Assembly (NCBI GenBank): GCA_004297395.1
Contig: SCUO01000058.1
Coordinates: forward strand, 1-50,756
Source: Chloroflexota bacterium
GTDB taxonomy: Bacteria > Chloroflexota > Limnocylindria > Limnocylindrales > CSP1-4
Direction: 5' to 3'
DNA length: 50,756 nt
Position 1 is the stretch's first letter, and every line of letters starts with the position of its first letter. Of the stretch, positions 40,858 to 49,236 are shown in pieces. The translations under genes were made by a program, and so were the position numbers. The notes below the pieces were generated by a model that saw nothing but the letters and a program-made list of their open reading frames with translations, was not told the origin of the DNA and did not search any database.

Positions 40858-42009
40858 TCAGGGGGTCGCGAACGTGTCGCGGAAGCCCTCCTCGAGGCCT
40901 CGCGGACTGAAGCCGAGCTCATGGTGGGCCTTCGCAGACGATGCCCAGTAGGTGACGCCGGCCCCGGAGTCGACGATCTCGCGCAGGCCATGCCGGCCGA
41001 TGAGCCCGCCGATCGGGACGAGCGCGCGGAGGACGCCCGTCGGGATCCGGAGTCGCGGCGGTGCGTGGCCGCCGACGGCGGCCGCGACCTCGATGGCCTG
41101 GCGAAGCCTCGCGGTCGGGCCGGACAGGACGTAGGCCTCGCCGGCTCGCCCGCGATCGAGGGTCGCGACGATCCCCGCCGCGAGGTCGTCGACGTGGACG
41201 AACCCGAGGCCGACGGCATCGAGCACCGTGTACCCGAGGCGGCCTGCCGCCGCCTGCCGGAGCTGCCGGCCCACGGCCGATTGATCGCCGGGCCCGTAGA
41301 CCTGGCTGGGCAGGACGATGACGACCGGCGCGCCGGCCCGGATCCGCTGCTCGGCGACCTCGTGGGCGCCGTATTTCGTCTCGTCGTACCACGACGCGAA
41401 GCCATCGCGGAGGTCCCGCCGGAAGGACTCGTCGACGACCTCGCCCCGGGTGTCGCCGAACACGCCGCAGGTCGATACGTGCACGATCCGCGGCACGTGG
41501 GCCACCTCGGCGGCATCGAGGACCGCAGTGGTCGCTCCGACGTTGGCGTCCCACATCGCTCCCCGCTCAACCTTCGTGATCCCGACCCGGTAGCTGCCGG
41601 CGGCGTGGATGACCGCGTCGGCCGCATCGAGGTCGGCGGCGAGGCGGTTGAGGTCGGAGAGGTCGCTCTCGATGAGCTCGACGCCCTCGGACGCGAGGTC
41701 GCGGAGGCGGCCCGCCCGGCCCGGGTCCCGGACCAGGGCGACGACCTGGTCGCCACGTTCGTGGAGGACCCGGCAAACGGCCGATCCGACGAAGCCGGCC
41801 CCACCGGTCACGACGATGCGGCGCCGGGCACGAACCCCGGTGGGGACGGCCGCTGGGGCCTCGATCGGGGTTGTCGAGGCCTCGACCTCGGGTGCCGGCG
41901 ACGTGAGGTCGCTCGCTGGCGCCTCGCCCGTTGGCGGTGTCACCGCGTCGGGAGTCGACGCTCGTTTCGACCTCGAGCGGGGCCGCCTCGCCTTTGCGGG
42001 CTCGGTCAC
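40858..42009 (-). CDS. NAD-dependent epimerase/dehydratase (extended SDR)
   Basis: A 383-residue extended short-chain dehydrogenase. The NAD-binding VTGGAGFVGSAVCRVLHERG, AVIHAAGSYRVGI, VSTCGVFGDTRG (catalytic Thr/Ser region) and YDETKYGAHEVAE (Y-x-x-x-K) are clear. An N-terminal ~60 residues rich in Ser, Pro, Ala and Arg are unusual for the family and probably disordered. The start is GTG 42009, 27 bp after the E2 stop. Substrate may be a nucleotide sugar or a steroid/flavanol-type compound; nothing in the context decides. Its place between E2 and lipA looks incidental to lipoate metabolism. Confidence 0.85.
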   Translation of the reverse strand: MTEPAKARRPRSRSKRASTPDAVTPPTGEAPASDLTSPAPEVEASTTPIEAPAAVPTGVRARRRIVVTGGAGFVGSAVCRVLHERGDQVVALVRDPGRAGRLRDLASEGVELIESDLSDLNRLAADLDAADAVIHAAGSYRVGITKVERGAMWDANVGATTAVLDAAEVAHVPRIVHVSTCGVFGDTRGEVVDESFRRDLRDGFASWYDETKYGAHEVAEQRIRAGAPVVIVLPSQVYGPGDQSAVGRQLRQAAAGRLGYTVLDAVGLGFVHVDDLAAGIVATLDRGRAGEAYVLSGPTARLRQAIEVAAAVGGHAPPRLRIPTGVLRALVPIGGLIGRHGLREIVDSGAGVTYWASSAKAHHELGFSPRGLEEGFRDTFATP

Positions 42010-42036
42010 GGGACGCCGACCTCGACCGCGAGTGCC

Positions 42037-43503
42037 CTAGTAGATCGCCGTGTCCGGGCCGACGGCCTCGAGCCAGGCCTTGATGTCGCGCAGCAGTGCG
42101 GCACCGCCGGCGCCGTCGTTGGCCCGGTGGTCGACGCCGAGGACCATGTTCATGATCGAGCGGATGGCGATGACGTCGCCGTCGGGCGTCTCGACGACGA
42201 CCGGGCGCTTCGTGATCCGGTCCATCGTCACGATCCCGACCTCGGGCACGTTGATGATCGGCATGACCATGTTCGTGCCCAGCCAGCCGGTGTTGTCGAC
42301 GGTGAACGTCCCGCCACCGAAGTCGTCGATCTTCAGCTTGTGGGCCCGGGCCCGATCCGAGACCTCGGCAATGGCCTTGTTGATTCCGGCAATCGACAGG
42401 TTGTCGACGTCGCGGACGACCGGGACGATGAGCCCGTCCGTCACGGCCACCGCGATCCCGATGTTGACCCGCCGCTTGGCCAGGAGGCCGTTCTCGGTCC
42501 AGTGGGCGTTGAAGGTCGGGTTGCGCTTGAGCGCCTCGGCCGAGGCCTTGACGACGAACGGGACGAAGCTCAGGGACACGCCCTCGCGGGCCTGGAAGTC
42601 CTTCTTGTTGCGGTCGCGGAAGCGGACCAGGCTCGTGACGTCGACCTCCATCTGGACGTAGGCGTGAGGCACCTGGAGGGCTCGCGTCATCTGGGCAGCG
42701 ATGCCCTTGCGCATCTGGGTCAGGGGGACGAGGACCTCGTCCGCGCCGGCCGGGAAGACGATGCCGGGTGCGGCGGTCGTGGCCGTGGCCGGGGGAGCGG
42801 CCGCAGGTCGCGGCGCCGCAGCCGCGGAGCCCGAAGCCGCGGCGGGAGCTGTGGCAGCGAGGCCGCCCGCGGCGTCCTGGCGGCCGACCGGCTTGCCGGT
42901 TCGCTGCGACTCCACGTAGTCGGTGACGTCCTCGCGGGTGATTCGCCCGCCGCCGCCGGTACCGACGATCTGGGCGGCGGAGAGGCCGTGCTCGCGAAGC
43001 AGGCGGCGGACGGCGGGCGTCATCCGGGCGTCTGCGTTGCCGGCCGTCTCGTGGAGGGCGCGCTCGTCGGAGCCGGCAGGGCCGGTTGCGGCGGCGGCGG
43101 GCGCGGCCTGGACTGGAGCGGCCGCAGGGGCCGGGGCGGGGGGCGGAGCGGGCGCGGCTGTCGGTGCGGTGGCGGCCGGGACAGGTGCCGGGGTCTGCTC
43201 GCTCGGCGCGGCCTCCGACGCTGCGCTGGGTGCTGCGGCGGCGGACGAGCCGGCGCCGCTCGCGGCGCCCACCTCCTCGATTACGGCGATCTCGGCGTTG
43301 TTGGGGACGGTCGCCCCCTCTTCCACGAGGATCTCCTTGAGGACGCCCTCGTACGGCGATGGGACTTCGGCGTTGACCTTGTCGGTGATGACCTCGAGGA
43401 GCGGCTCGTACTTGGCCACATGGTCGCCCGGCTGCTTGAGCCACTTGCCGATCGTCCCCTCGGCGACGCTCTCGCCGAGCTGGGGCATCGTCACCTTGGC
43501 CAC
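42037..43503 (-). CDS. 2-oxoacid dehydrogenase E2 (dihydrolipoamide acyltransferase)
   Basis: A 488-residue E2 subunit. The single lipoyl domain (1-80) has the lipoylated lysine in EVITDKVNAEV (Lys42). A long Ala/Pro-rich linker follows, then the E1/E3-binding domain (MTPAVRRLLREHGLSAAQI, GTGGGGRITREDV) and the catalytic acyltransferase domain ending with the HxxxDG active site in VDHRANDGAGGA. Start GTG 43503 has an AGGAGG Shine-Dalgarno; an upstream in-frame extension to 43551 is rejected. The upstream 330 bp hold clustered palindromes, so E2 may have its own promoter. The acyl specificity (branched-chain versus acetyl) is not certain. Confidence 0.95.
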   Translation of the reverse strand: MAKVTMPQLGESVAEGTIGKWLKQPGDHVAKYEPLLEVITDKVNAEVPSPYEGVLKEILVEEGATVPNNAEIAVIEEVGAASGAGSSAAAAPSAASEAAPSEQTPAPVPAATAPTAAPAPPPAPAPAAAPVQAAPAAAATGPAGSDERALHETAGNADARMTPAVRRLLREHGLSAAQIVGTGGGGRITREDVTDYVESQRTGKPVGRQDAAGGLAATAPAAASGSAAAAPRPAAAPPATATTAAPGIVFPAGADEVLVPLTQMRKGIAAQMTRALQVPHAYVQMEVDVTSLVRFRDRNKKDFQAREGVSLSFVPFVVKASAEALKRNPTFNAHWTENGLLAKRRVNIGIAVAVTDGLIVPVVRDVDNLSIAGINKAIAEVSDRARAHKLKIDDFGGGTFTVDNTGWLGTNMVMPIINVPEVGIVTMDRITKRPVVVETPDGDVIAIRSIMNMVLGVDHRANDGAGGAALLRDIKAWLEAVGPDTAIY

Positions 43504-43833
43504 GGATGAAACCTCCTCGACGGGAGTGGAACGCCGATCCAGTCGCGTCATCCCGGCCGGCGCCGGCGCGGCACCTAGTGTCGCCCATCCTCCGGCGACT
43601 TGTCGCGAGCAACATCGTGCTCCCAGCGCGAACGAGCCGTTCTCGGCTGAGCGTGGACAGGTCGTCGCGTCGCCTCCGATGCCCGCCGCTGACCTCTACC
43701 AGTCGCCAGGCGACTGGCTGATCCCATGTCCGCCATGGGACGCGGTTACGAGTCGCAAGGTGACTATGAGACAACGGATTCGGGCTCGAGGCCTGCGGCG
43801 GGGCACGGGCGGGCTGGGCGGCGTGCCGGCGGG
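43504..43833. other. 330-bp region upstream of E2 with clustered palindromes
   Basis: No gene is seen here. It contains the three inverted repeats listed next and several further GTCGC half-sites (for example GCGAC-tt-GTCGC near 43593). It separates E2 from the small paralogue genes. Confidence 0.55.
43699..43765. promoter_or_regulatory. Operator cluster upstream of E2
   Basis: CCAGTCGCC-A-GGCGACTGG (43699-43717) is a perfect 19-bp palindrome. TCCCATG-N5-CATGGGA (43722-43740) is perfect, and AGTCGCAAGGTGACT (43751-43765) is a degenerate copy of the first. First and third centres are exactly 50 bp apart, about five helical turns. Confidence 0.55.
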
Positions 43834-44217
43834 CTACCGACGCCTGGGGTTCGCCGCGAGCGCCTCCTCGACCATCGCCGGCTGGCGAGTGACCGCCCTG
43901 GCCGTGATCGCCTCCAGCTCCGCGAAGAGCGGCTCGTCGATCCTGGTGAAGTTGAAGCAGGTCTTACCCTGCATCCGTTTCCGCAGCCCCGGCGACATCG
44001 ATGTCGCCAGCTCGCCGTCATATGCGCCCATCAGGTAGTAGCTGACGTAGGCCTTGCCGAGGCGGGTGCCGCCGACGTAGCCCCACGGCTTGCCCTCGTA
44101 GCCCGGCAGCTCGAGGTAGATCCCGCCAGGGCCCTCCTTCGACACGGTCAGCTCGTCACGATACGGATCGAACAGCTTCCGCAGCCGCGATTCGACCGTT
44201 GCCAGGTCCGGCATCAT
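43834..44217 (-). CDS. Small conserved protein (127 aa), paralogue of its neighbour
   Basis: The product contains SYYLMGAYDGELATSMSPGL followed by RKRMQGKTCFNFTRIDEPLF, an arrangement resembling the DUF1801-type fold in which SP-L-KR-G-F precedes a helix. ATG 44217 overlaps the stop of the upstream gene (ATGA), so the two are translated together. The last ~15 residues are basic. The neighbour encoded just upstream shares the SP-L-KR-G--F--D--L--EL-ARA pattern. Function unknown; its place inside the dehydrogenase operon is noted. Confidence 0.65.
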   Translation of the reverse strand: MMPDLATVESRLRKLFDPYRDELTVSKEGPGGIYLELPGYEGKPWGYVGGTRLGKAYVSYYLMGAYDGELATSMSPGLRKRMQGKTCFNFTRIDEPLFAELEAITARAVTRQPAMVEEALAANPRRR

Positions 44218-44552
44218 CCGCCTCCCATGTAGGCCTCGAAGGCACGCGCCACCAGCTGCTGCAGCTCGGGCAGGAGGGCGTCGTCGCCCGGACGGAGCGT
44301 GAACAGGGCATCGCCGCTGCGCCGCTTCATGAGCGCCGGCGACAGACCCTCGAGCAGCGAGGGGTTGGCCTTGATCGGCAGGAGCATCAGCTTCGCGGTT
44401 CCGTTGCCGGGCCTGACGCCCGCGAACCAGTCATGGGCCCGGGCGCCGGGTCGATGGAGGACCTGGATGCCGTAGATCTGGGCGCCCTCAAGCGGGGGCT
44501 CGTACCGGAGGAGCATCGCCCGCAGCGAGACTTCGAGCTCGTCCGCGTCCAC
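44214..44552 (-). CDS. Small conserved protein (112 aa), paralogue of its neighbour
   Basis: Start GTG 44552 lies 11 bp after the E1beta stop. The protein carries AKLMLLPIKANPSLLEGLSP, then ALMKRRSGDALFTLRPGDDA and a C-terminal helix LLPELQQLVARAFEAY; by eye it is about 30% identical to the following gene over the C-terminal half. A DUF1801-like fold is likely. The longer ORF to 44690 overlaps E1beta and is rejected. No function can be assigned. Confidence 0.65.
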   Translation of the reverse strand: MDADELEVSLRAMLLRYEPPLEGAQIYGIQVLHRPGARAHDWFAGVRPGNGTAKLMLLPIKANPSLLEGLSPALMKRRSGDALFTLRPGDDALLPELQQLVARAFEAYMGGG

Positions 44553-44562
44553 GCCGCAAGCC

Positions 44563-45546
44563 TCAGTACGCCGCGAGCTTGCGGATGCCGTCGGCGAGCT
44601 TCTCGGGGTTGACCATGAACCAGTCCTCGAGGACGTGGTTGTAGGGCACCCCGGGCACGTCGGGGCCGGCGATCCGGGTGACCGGGCCATCGAGGTAGTC
44701 GAACGCCTCCTCGGCCACGATCGCCGCGACCTCGGCGCCGTAGCCGCCGAACCGATTGTCCTCGTAGACGACGAGGCACTTGCCGGTCTTCCGGACCGAC
44801 GTCAGGAGAGTGTCCTTGTCGATCGGGCGGAGCGTCCGGAGGTCGACGACCTCGACGCTGATGCCCTCGTCGGCCACGACGTCGGCCGCCTCCAGGGCGT
44901 AGTGGGCCATGAGGCCGTAGGCGACGACCGTGATCTGGGTCCCGGGATGGGTGATCGCGGCCCGGCCGAGGGGCACCACGTAGTCCGTGTCGGGCACGTC
45001 GCCGCGGACGGACCGGTACATCTTCTTGTGCTCGAAGAACAGGACCGGGTCGTCGTCGCGGATCGAGGACCGCAGCAGCCCCTTGGCGTCGTACGGCGTG
45101 GACGGGATGACCACCTTCAACCCCGGGATGTGGGTGAAGAACGCCTCGACCGACTGCGAGTGGTAGAGCGCGCCGTGGACGCCGCCGCCGTACGGCGCCC
45201 GGATCGTCATCGGCACGCCGAAGCCGTTGTTGGACCGGTACCGCATCCGGGCCGCCTCGGACAGGATCTGGTTGAAGGCCGGGAAGATGAAATCGGCGAA
45301 CTGGATCTCCGCGACCGGCCGGAGGCCGTTCACCGCCGCCCCGATGGAGGCGCCCACGATCAGCGATTCCGTGAGCGGCGTGTCGATCACCCGGTCGTCG
45401 CCGAACTCGGCCCACAGGCCATCGGTGGCCAGGAACACGCCGCCCTTCTTGCCGACGTCCTCGCCCATGACGATGACGGTCGGATCGCGGCGCATCTCCT
45501 CGGCCAGCGTCTCGCGGATGGCCTCGATGAACGTCTTGAGGGCCAT
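44563..45546 (-). CDS. 2-oxoacid dehydrogenase E1 beta
   Basis: A 327-residue transketolase-like beta subunit that, with E1alpha, decarboxylates a 2-oxoacid on TPP and transfers the acyl group to lipoyl-E2. Visible are MGEDVGKKGGVFLATDGL, DTPLTESLIVGASIGAAVNG, AEIQFADFIFPAFNQI and the IRAPYGGGVHGALYHSQSVE motif with its catalytic His, plus VVDLRTLRPIDKDTLL. The set most resembles the branched-chain/2-oxoisovalerate type (bkd) rather than AceE. ATG 45546 overlaps the E1alpha stop by one base (TGATG). Confidence 0.95.
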   Translation of the reverse strand: MALKTFIEAIRETLAEEMRRDPTVIVMGEDVGKKGGVFLATDGLWAEFGDDRVIDTPLTESLIVGASIGAAVNGLRPVAEIQFADFIFPAFNQILSEAARMRYRSNNGFGVPMTIRAPYGGGVHGALYHSQSVEAFFTHIPGLKVVIPSTPYDAKGLLRSSIRDDDPVLFFEHKKMYRSVRGDVPDTDYVVPLGRAAITHPGTQITVVAYGLMAHYALEAADVVADEGISVEVVDLRTLRPIDKDTLLTSVRKTGKCLVVYEDNRFGGYGAEVAAIVAEEAFDYLDGPVTRIAGPDVPGVPYNHVLEDWFMVNPEKLADGIRKLAAY

Positions 45547-46676
45547 CAGTCGGTGGCCCCCTCGGCCGCCGAGCGAGGCTCCTCGGCGGCGTGGCCCGCG
45601 GCGGAGTGTCCATCGCCGAGGCCCCACGGCGGCGGTGTCTCGGACGGCCAGTCCTCGGCGAAGACCCAGCGCATGGCCGTCGAGGGGTCCGGGTCGGGCT
45701 GGGCCTCGGAGTAGTCGGTCGCGGCATCGACCTCGGCCTTGATCTCGGCCGCGATCCGGGCCTCCTCCTCGTCGGACAGCACGCCGGCCTCCGCGAGCTG
45801 GTCCCGGAACCGCGGCAGGGCGTCATGCGACCGGAGCTCGGCGAGCTCCTGTTCGGGCCGGTACTTCGTCTGCTGGTCGTCGGACGAGTGGGCCGTGAGA
45901 CGGATGACCTTGGCCTCGATCAGGGTCGGGCCGTCGCCGCGGCGAGCCCGCTCGACCGCCTCCCGCGACGCCGTGTAGCAGGCCAGGACGTCGGAGCCAT
46001 CGACGACGACCCCCGGCATCCCGTAGCCGGACGCCCGGTCGGCGACGTTCTCGGTCGCCAGCTGGCGCGCTGCCGGGACGCTGATGGCATAGCCGTTGTT
46101 CTCGATGACGAGGATGAACGGCAGCCTGTGGATGGCCGCGAAGTTCAGGCCCTCGTGGACGTCGCCCTGGTTCGAGCTCCCCTCCCCCATCGAGGTCATC
46201 GCGACCTGGCCGGACCCCCGGATCTTGGCCGCCAGGGCAATCCCCACGGCGTGGAGCATCTGGGTCGCGACCGGCGACGACAGCGACAGCAGGTTGTTCT
46301 CGGCGTTGCCGTAGTGGCCGGGCATCTGGCGGCCGCCCGACGACGGGTCCGTGGCCTTGGCGTACTGGGCCATCAGGATGTCCTGGGCCGTCATCCCGAA
46401 GGCCAGGCAGGTCGCGATCGAGCGGTAGAACGGGGCGATGAAGTCCTTCTTGCGCTCCAGTGGCCAGGCGATCCCGACCTGGGCGCCCTCGTGGCCCTGC
46501 CCTGAGATGACGAACGGGATCCGGCCGGCCCGGTTGAGGATCCACATCCGCTCATCGACGGCGCGGGCCAGGGCGACGGTCCGGTACATCGCCACGAGGT
46601 CGGCGTCGGTCAGGCCGACGGAGGCGGCGAGCTCCGATGTCCCCGGTGCCGGGCGGGTCTTGCGGGTCACCGCCAT
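45546..46676 (-). CDS. 2-oxoacid dehydrogenase E1 alpha
   Basis: A 376-residue E1 alpha. The TPP/Mg motif is GEGSSNQGDVHEGLNFAAIH to NNGYAIS, and the phosphorylation-loop region RLTAHSSDDQQTKYR is present. The N-terminal 20 residues and a C-terminal acidic tail of ~40 are variable. ATG 46676 is 23 bp after the lpd stop; the longer ORF to 46796 overlaps lpd and is rejected. It works as an alpha2beta2 heterotetramer with the next gene's product. Confidence 0.95.
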   Translation of the reverse strand: MAVTRKTRPAPGTSELAASVGLTDADLVAMYRTVALARAVDERMWILNRAGRIPFVISGQGHEGAQVGIAWPLERKKDFIAPFYRSIATCLAFGMTAQDILMAQYAKATDPSSGGRQMPGHYGNAENNLLSLSSPVATQMLHAVGIALAAKIRGSGQVAMTSMGEGSSNQGDVHEGLNFAAIHRLPFILVIENNGYAISVPAARQLATENVADRASGYGMPGVVVDGSDVLACYTASREAVERARRGDGPTLIEAKVIRLTAHSSDDQQTKYRPEQELAELRSHDALPRFRDQLAEAGVLSDEEEARIAAEIKAEVDAATDYSEAQPDPDPSTAMRWVFAEDWPSETPPPWGLGDGHSAAGHAAEEPRSAAEGATD

Positions 46677-46699
46677 TGGGGCGCTTCGCGGCCTCCGGC

Positions 46700-48139
46700 T
46701 CAGAAGTTTATCGACCGGCCGTCGACGGCCATCGCCGCCTCGCCGACGACCTCGGCCAGGGTCGGGTGGGCGTGGGTCGCGCCGCCGATCTCCCACGGCG
46801 TGGCGTCGAGCTGGAAGGCCAGGGATGCCTCGGCCACGAGGTCGGTCGCGTGCGGCCCGACGAGGTGGATGCCCAACGTGTCGTCGGTCTCCTTGTGGCC
46901 GATGACCTTGGCGAAGCCCTCGTACTCACCGCCGATGATCGCCTTGGCGATGGCCTGGAACGGCACCTTTCCGACCTTGTACGGGATGCCCCGCTCCTGG
47001 CACTGCTGCTCGGTGAGGCCGATCGAGGCGATCTCCGGCCGGCAGTACGTGGCTCGCGGCTGCTGGACGTAGTCGATCGGATGGACGTCCTTGTCACCGG
47101 CGATGACGTGGGCCGCGACGAGACCTTCGTGGGCCGCGGTATGGGCCAGGAGCAGCCCGCCCACGATGTCGCCGATGGCGTAGAGGTGCGGCTCGCGGGT
47201 CCGCATCCGCCCGTCGACCTTGACGAAGCCCTTCTCGACCTCGGCCCTGGTGGTCTCGAGGCCGACGTTCTCCACGTTCGGCGCCCGGCCGGTCGCGACG
47301 AGAAGCAGCTCGGCGGAGATCTCGGTGGCGTCCTTGCCCTCGGGGCCGACGGTCAGCTTGACACGGTCCTTGCCGGCCTTGACCGACTTGACGTCGAATC
47401 TGGCGCTGGTCATGACCGTCATGCCACGGCGGGTGAAGCTCCGCTCGATGAGCTGGCTGACCTCGCGGTCCTCGGCCGGGACGACTGCCGGCAGGTACTC
47501 GAGGAGGGTCACCTTGACCCCGAGGTCGTGGTACATCGAGGCGAACTCGACCCCGACCGCCCCGGCGCCCACGACGATGACGTCCTTCGGCAGGCTGTCC
47601 GCCGCGAGGACCTCGTCCGAGGTCACGATCCGCTTCCCGTCGGGCTCGAGGCCGGGCAGCGACTTCACCCGCGAGCCGGTGGCCAGGATGACGTCCGTGC
47701 CCCGCAGGACGCGCTCGCCGCCAGCGCCGGGGGTGCCGTCCTCGCCGTGCATCAGGACCTTGACGGTCGTGGGGCCGTCGAGGCGGCCGCGGCCGGCGAT
47801 CCACGTGACCTTGTTCTTGTCGATGAGGGTCTTGAGGCCGGTCCACATCCGCTTCACGACCTGGTCGCGGCGAGCCGCCAGCCGGGCGTAGTCGACGACG
47901 GGATCGCCGGCATCGATGCCGAAGTCCTTGGCGTGACGGATGCGCTCGGTGAAGGCGGCGGATTCGAGGAGCGCCTTGGTCGGGATGCAACCCCGATGGA
48001 GGCACGTGCCGCCGATCTTGTCCTCGTCAACGAGGGCCACCTTGAGCCCCAGCTGGGCCGCCCGGAAGGCGGCCGAGTAGCCGCCCGTGCCGGCGCCGAG
48101 GACGATGAGATCGAAGTCGTTGGAAGACCCGACGGCCAT
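46700..48139 (-). CDS. lpdA: Dihydrolipoamide dehydrogenase (E3)
   Basis: A 479-residue FAD/NAD flavoprotein that reoxidises dihydrolipoyl-E2. The FAD site VLGAGTGGYSAAFRAAQLG, the redox disulphide CLHRGCIPTK (Cys46/Cys51), NAD site VVGAGAVGVEFASMYHDLG and the C-terminal HAHPTLAEVVGEA active-site His are all intact. ATG 48139 lies 2 bp after the stop of a 35-codon leader ORF. It is first among the enzyme genes of the minus-strand E3-E1a-E1b-(two small genes)-E2 operon. Confidence 0.96.
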   Translation of the reverse strand: MAVGSSNDFDLIVLGAGTGGYSAAFRAAQLGLKVALVDEDKIGGTCLHRGCIPTKALLESAAFTERIRHAKDFGIDAGDPVVDYARLAARRDQVVKRMWTGLKTLIDKNKVTWIAGRGRLDGPTTVKVLMHGEDGTPGAGGERVLRGTDVILATGSRVKSLPGLEPDGKRIVTSDEVLAADSLPKDVIVVGAGAVGVEFASMYHDLGVKVTLLEYLPAVVPAEDREVSQLIERSFTRRGMTVMTSARFDVKSVKAGKDRVKLTVGPEGKDATEISAELLLVATGRAPNVENVGLETTRAEVEKGFVKVDGRMRTREPHLYAIGDIVGGLLLAHTAAHEGLVAAHVIAGDKDVHPIDYVQQPRATYCRPEIASIGLTEQQCQERGIPYKVGKVPFQAIAKAIIGGEYEGFAKVIGHKETDDTLGIHLVGPHATDLVAEASLAFQLDATPWEIGGATHAHPTLAEVVGEAAMAVDGRSINF

Positions 48140-48141
48140 GG

Positions 48142-48249
48142 TCAGGCGAGCTCCGGAAGGTTCGGGTGGTTCGAGCGGTGGCCCGCAGCGGCGGCATCGA
48201 GGGCGGCATCGATGCACGCCCGAGAGGCCCGGCGGGGCGGGTGGATCAT
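48142..48249 (-). CDS. 35-codon leader ORF upstream of lpdA
   Basis: ATG 48249 follows a TACCAT box by 8 nt (TTGCGC lies 18 bp further up) and the ORF runs 35 codons to a TGA two bases before lpdA's ATG. About 85% of codons end in G or C, as in real genes here. The peptide begins MIHPPRRASRACIDAALDAA and ends LPELA. It may act in translational coupling or attenuation; it is too short for family assignment. Confidence 0.45.
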   Translation of the reverse strand: MIHPPRRASRACIDAALDAAAAGHRSNHPNLPELA

Positions 48250-48257
48250 CGAGCCCG

Positions 48258-48263
48258 ATGGTA
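48258..48263 (-). promoter_or_regulatory. -10 box TACCAT of the lpdA operon
   Basis: On the minus strand TTGCGC (48287-48282), 18 bp, TACCAT, then 8 nt to ATG 48249 of the leader ORF. Confidence 0.5.
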
Positions 48264-48564
48264 CGCGCGGGGTCCCGAACGGCGCAACCGACGGGCGTCC
48301 GTGACAGCGGTGGAACGGCCCGGCGGGCCTGTTGGCTCGGCCGTTGTCTGCCAGGCACTGAATCCTGCTTCGACCGCCTCGGAATCCTGCAGCCCGATCC
48401 GTAACGCCCGATTCCTTGCCTCCCGGACAACGAATTCAGCCTTGCGACCGTCGAACGTGGCGTCGCGGCGCCCGCCATGCAGGTTTCCGTGACTAACGCG
48501 CAACGGGATCCGGGGAATACAACTAGCCGCGCAGTCGCGAGCTAGGCCGCTACGAGGCCGCTGC

Positions 48565-48570
48565 TAGACT
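48565..48570 (+). promoter_or_regulatory. -10 box TAGACT of the plsY-like gene
   Basis: TAGACT is followed by 6 nt and the GTG at 48577. Confidence 0.5.
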
Positions 48571-48576
48571 CCGGCC

Positions 48577-49236
48577 GTGGACGCGATCGTCCTGCGTGTG
48601 CTGCTCGTCCTCGCGGCGTACCTGTCGGGATCTGTCCCGATGGGCGTCCTCGTGGCACGGCTGTCTGGCGGGACGGATCCGCGGTCCATCGGCTCGGGCC
48701 GGACGGGCGGCACGAATGCGCTGCGGGCGCTCGGACGGAAGTGGGCCGCACTCGTCGTCGTGGGCGACCTCGCCAAGGGCGCCCTGCCGGTGCTCCTTGC
48801 CCGCCTCGTGACCGGCGGCGATGACCCCGTGACCGAGGTCGCGTGCGCCTTTGCGGCGGTGGTGGGGGCATCCCGGTCCATCTTCCTCGGCTTCTTCGGC
48901 GGCGGCCGGGGCGTGGGGGCCGGCGTGGGGACGATGCTCGTGATCCAGCCGCTGGCGGTGATCATCGCGGCGCCGGTCTTCTTCCTGGCGATCCTCATCA
49001 CCCGCTATGTGTCACTCGGCTCGCTCCTCGGGTCCGCGGCGATGTTCCCGGCAATGCTCCTCATCTGGGCGGTCGCGTCGGGCACGGTGCCGCCGGCATA
49101 CCTCGTCTGGGCAGCCGTCGGGCCGGCACTCATCTGGCTGGCCCACGCCGACAACATCGACCGCCTGATCCACGGCACCGAGCGCAAGTTCGACCTGGGG
49201 ATGCTGGGCGGCCGACGCGGCGGCGGCGCGGCCTAG
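48577..49236 (+). CDS. plsY: PlsY-like glycerol-3-phosphate acyltransferase
   Basis: A 219-residue membrane enzyme of the PlsY family, which transfers acyl from acyl-phosphate to glycerol-3-phosphate to make lysophosphatidate. The three PlsY motifs appear in order: SGSVPMGVLVARL, GSGRTGGTNALRALG and GGGRGVGAGVG, then HADNIDRLIHGTERK. Motif 2 has Arg where Asn is usual (GSGN) and motif 3 has Arg for Lys (GGKG), so activity or specificity may differ. About six hydrophobic segments are present. GTG 48577 follows a TAGACT box by 6 nt. It stands alone. Confidence 0.85.
   Translation: MDAIVLRVLLVLAAYLSGSVPMGVLVARLSGGTDPRSIGSGRTGGTNALRALGRKWAALVVVGDLAKGALPVLLARLVTGGDDPVTEVACAFAAVVGASRSIFLGFFGGGRGVGAGVGTMLVIQPLAVIIAAPVFFLAILITRYVSLGSLLGSAAMFPAMLLIWAVASGTVPPAYLVWAAVGPALIWLAHADNIDRLIHGTERKFDLGMLGGRRGGGAA

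Larger units (their letters stand above)
48140..48576. other. 437-bp divergent region between lpdA and plsY
   Basis: Besides the leader ORF and promoters, 48250-48560 shows lower GC and no convincing gene; an 85-codon minus-strand ORF (48246-48503) has atypical codons and is probably not coding. Confidence 0.5.

Noticed and set aside
48246-48503. An 85-codon minus-strand ORF whose stop overlaps the leader ORF start
   Set aside because: Third codon positions are not G/C-biased as in real genes here and no family is recognised; a decayed fragment is possible but unsupported.
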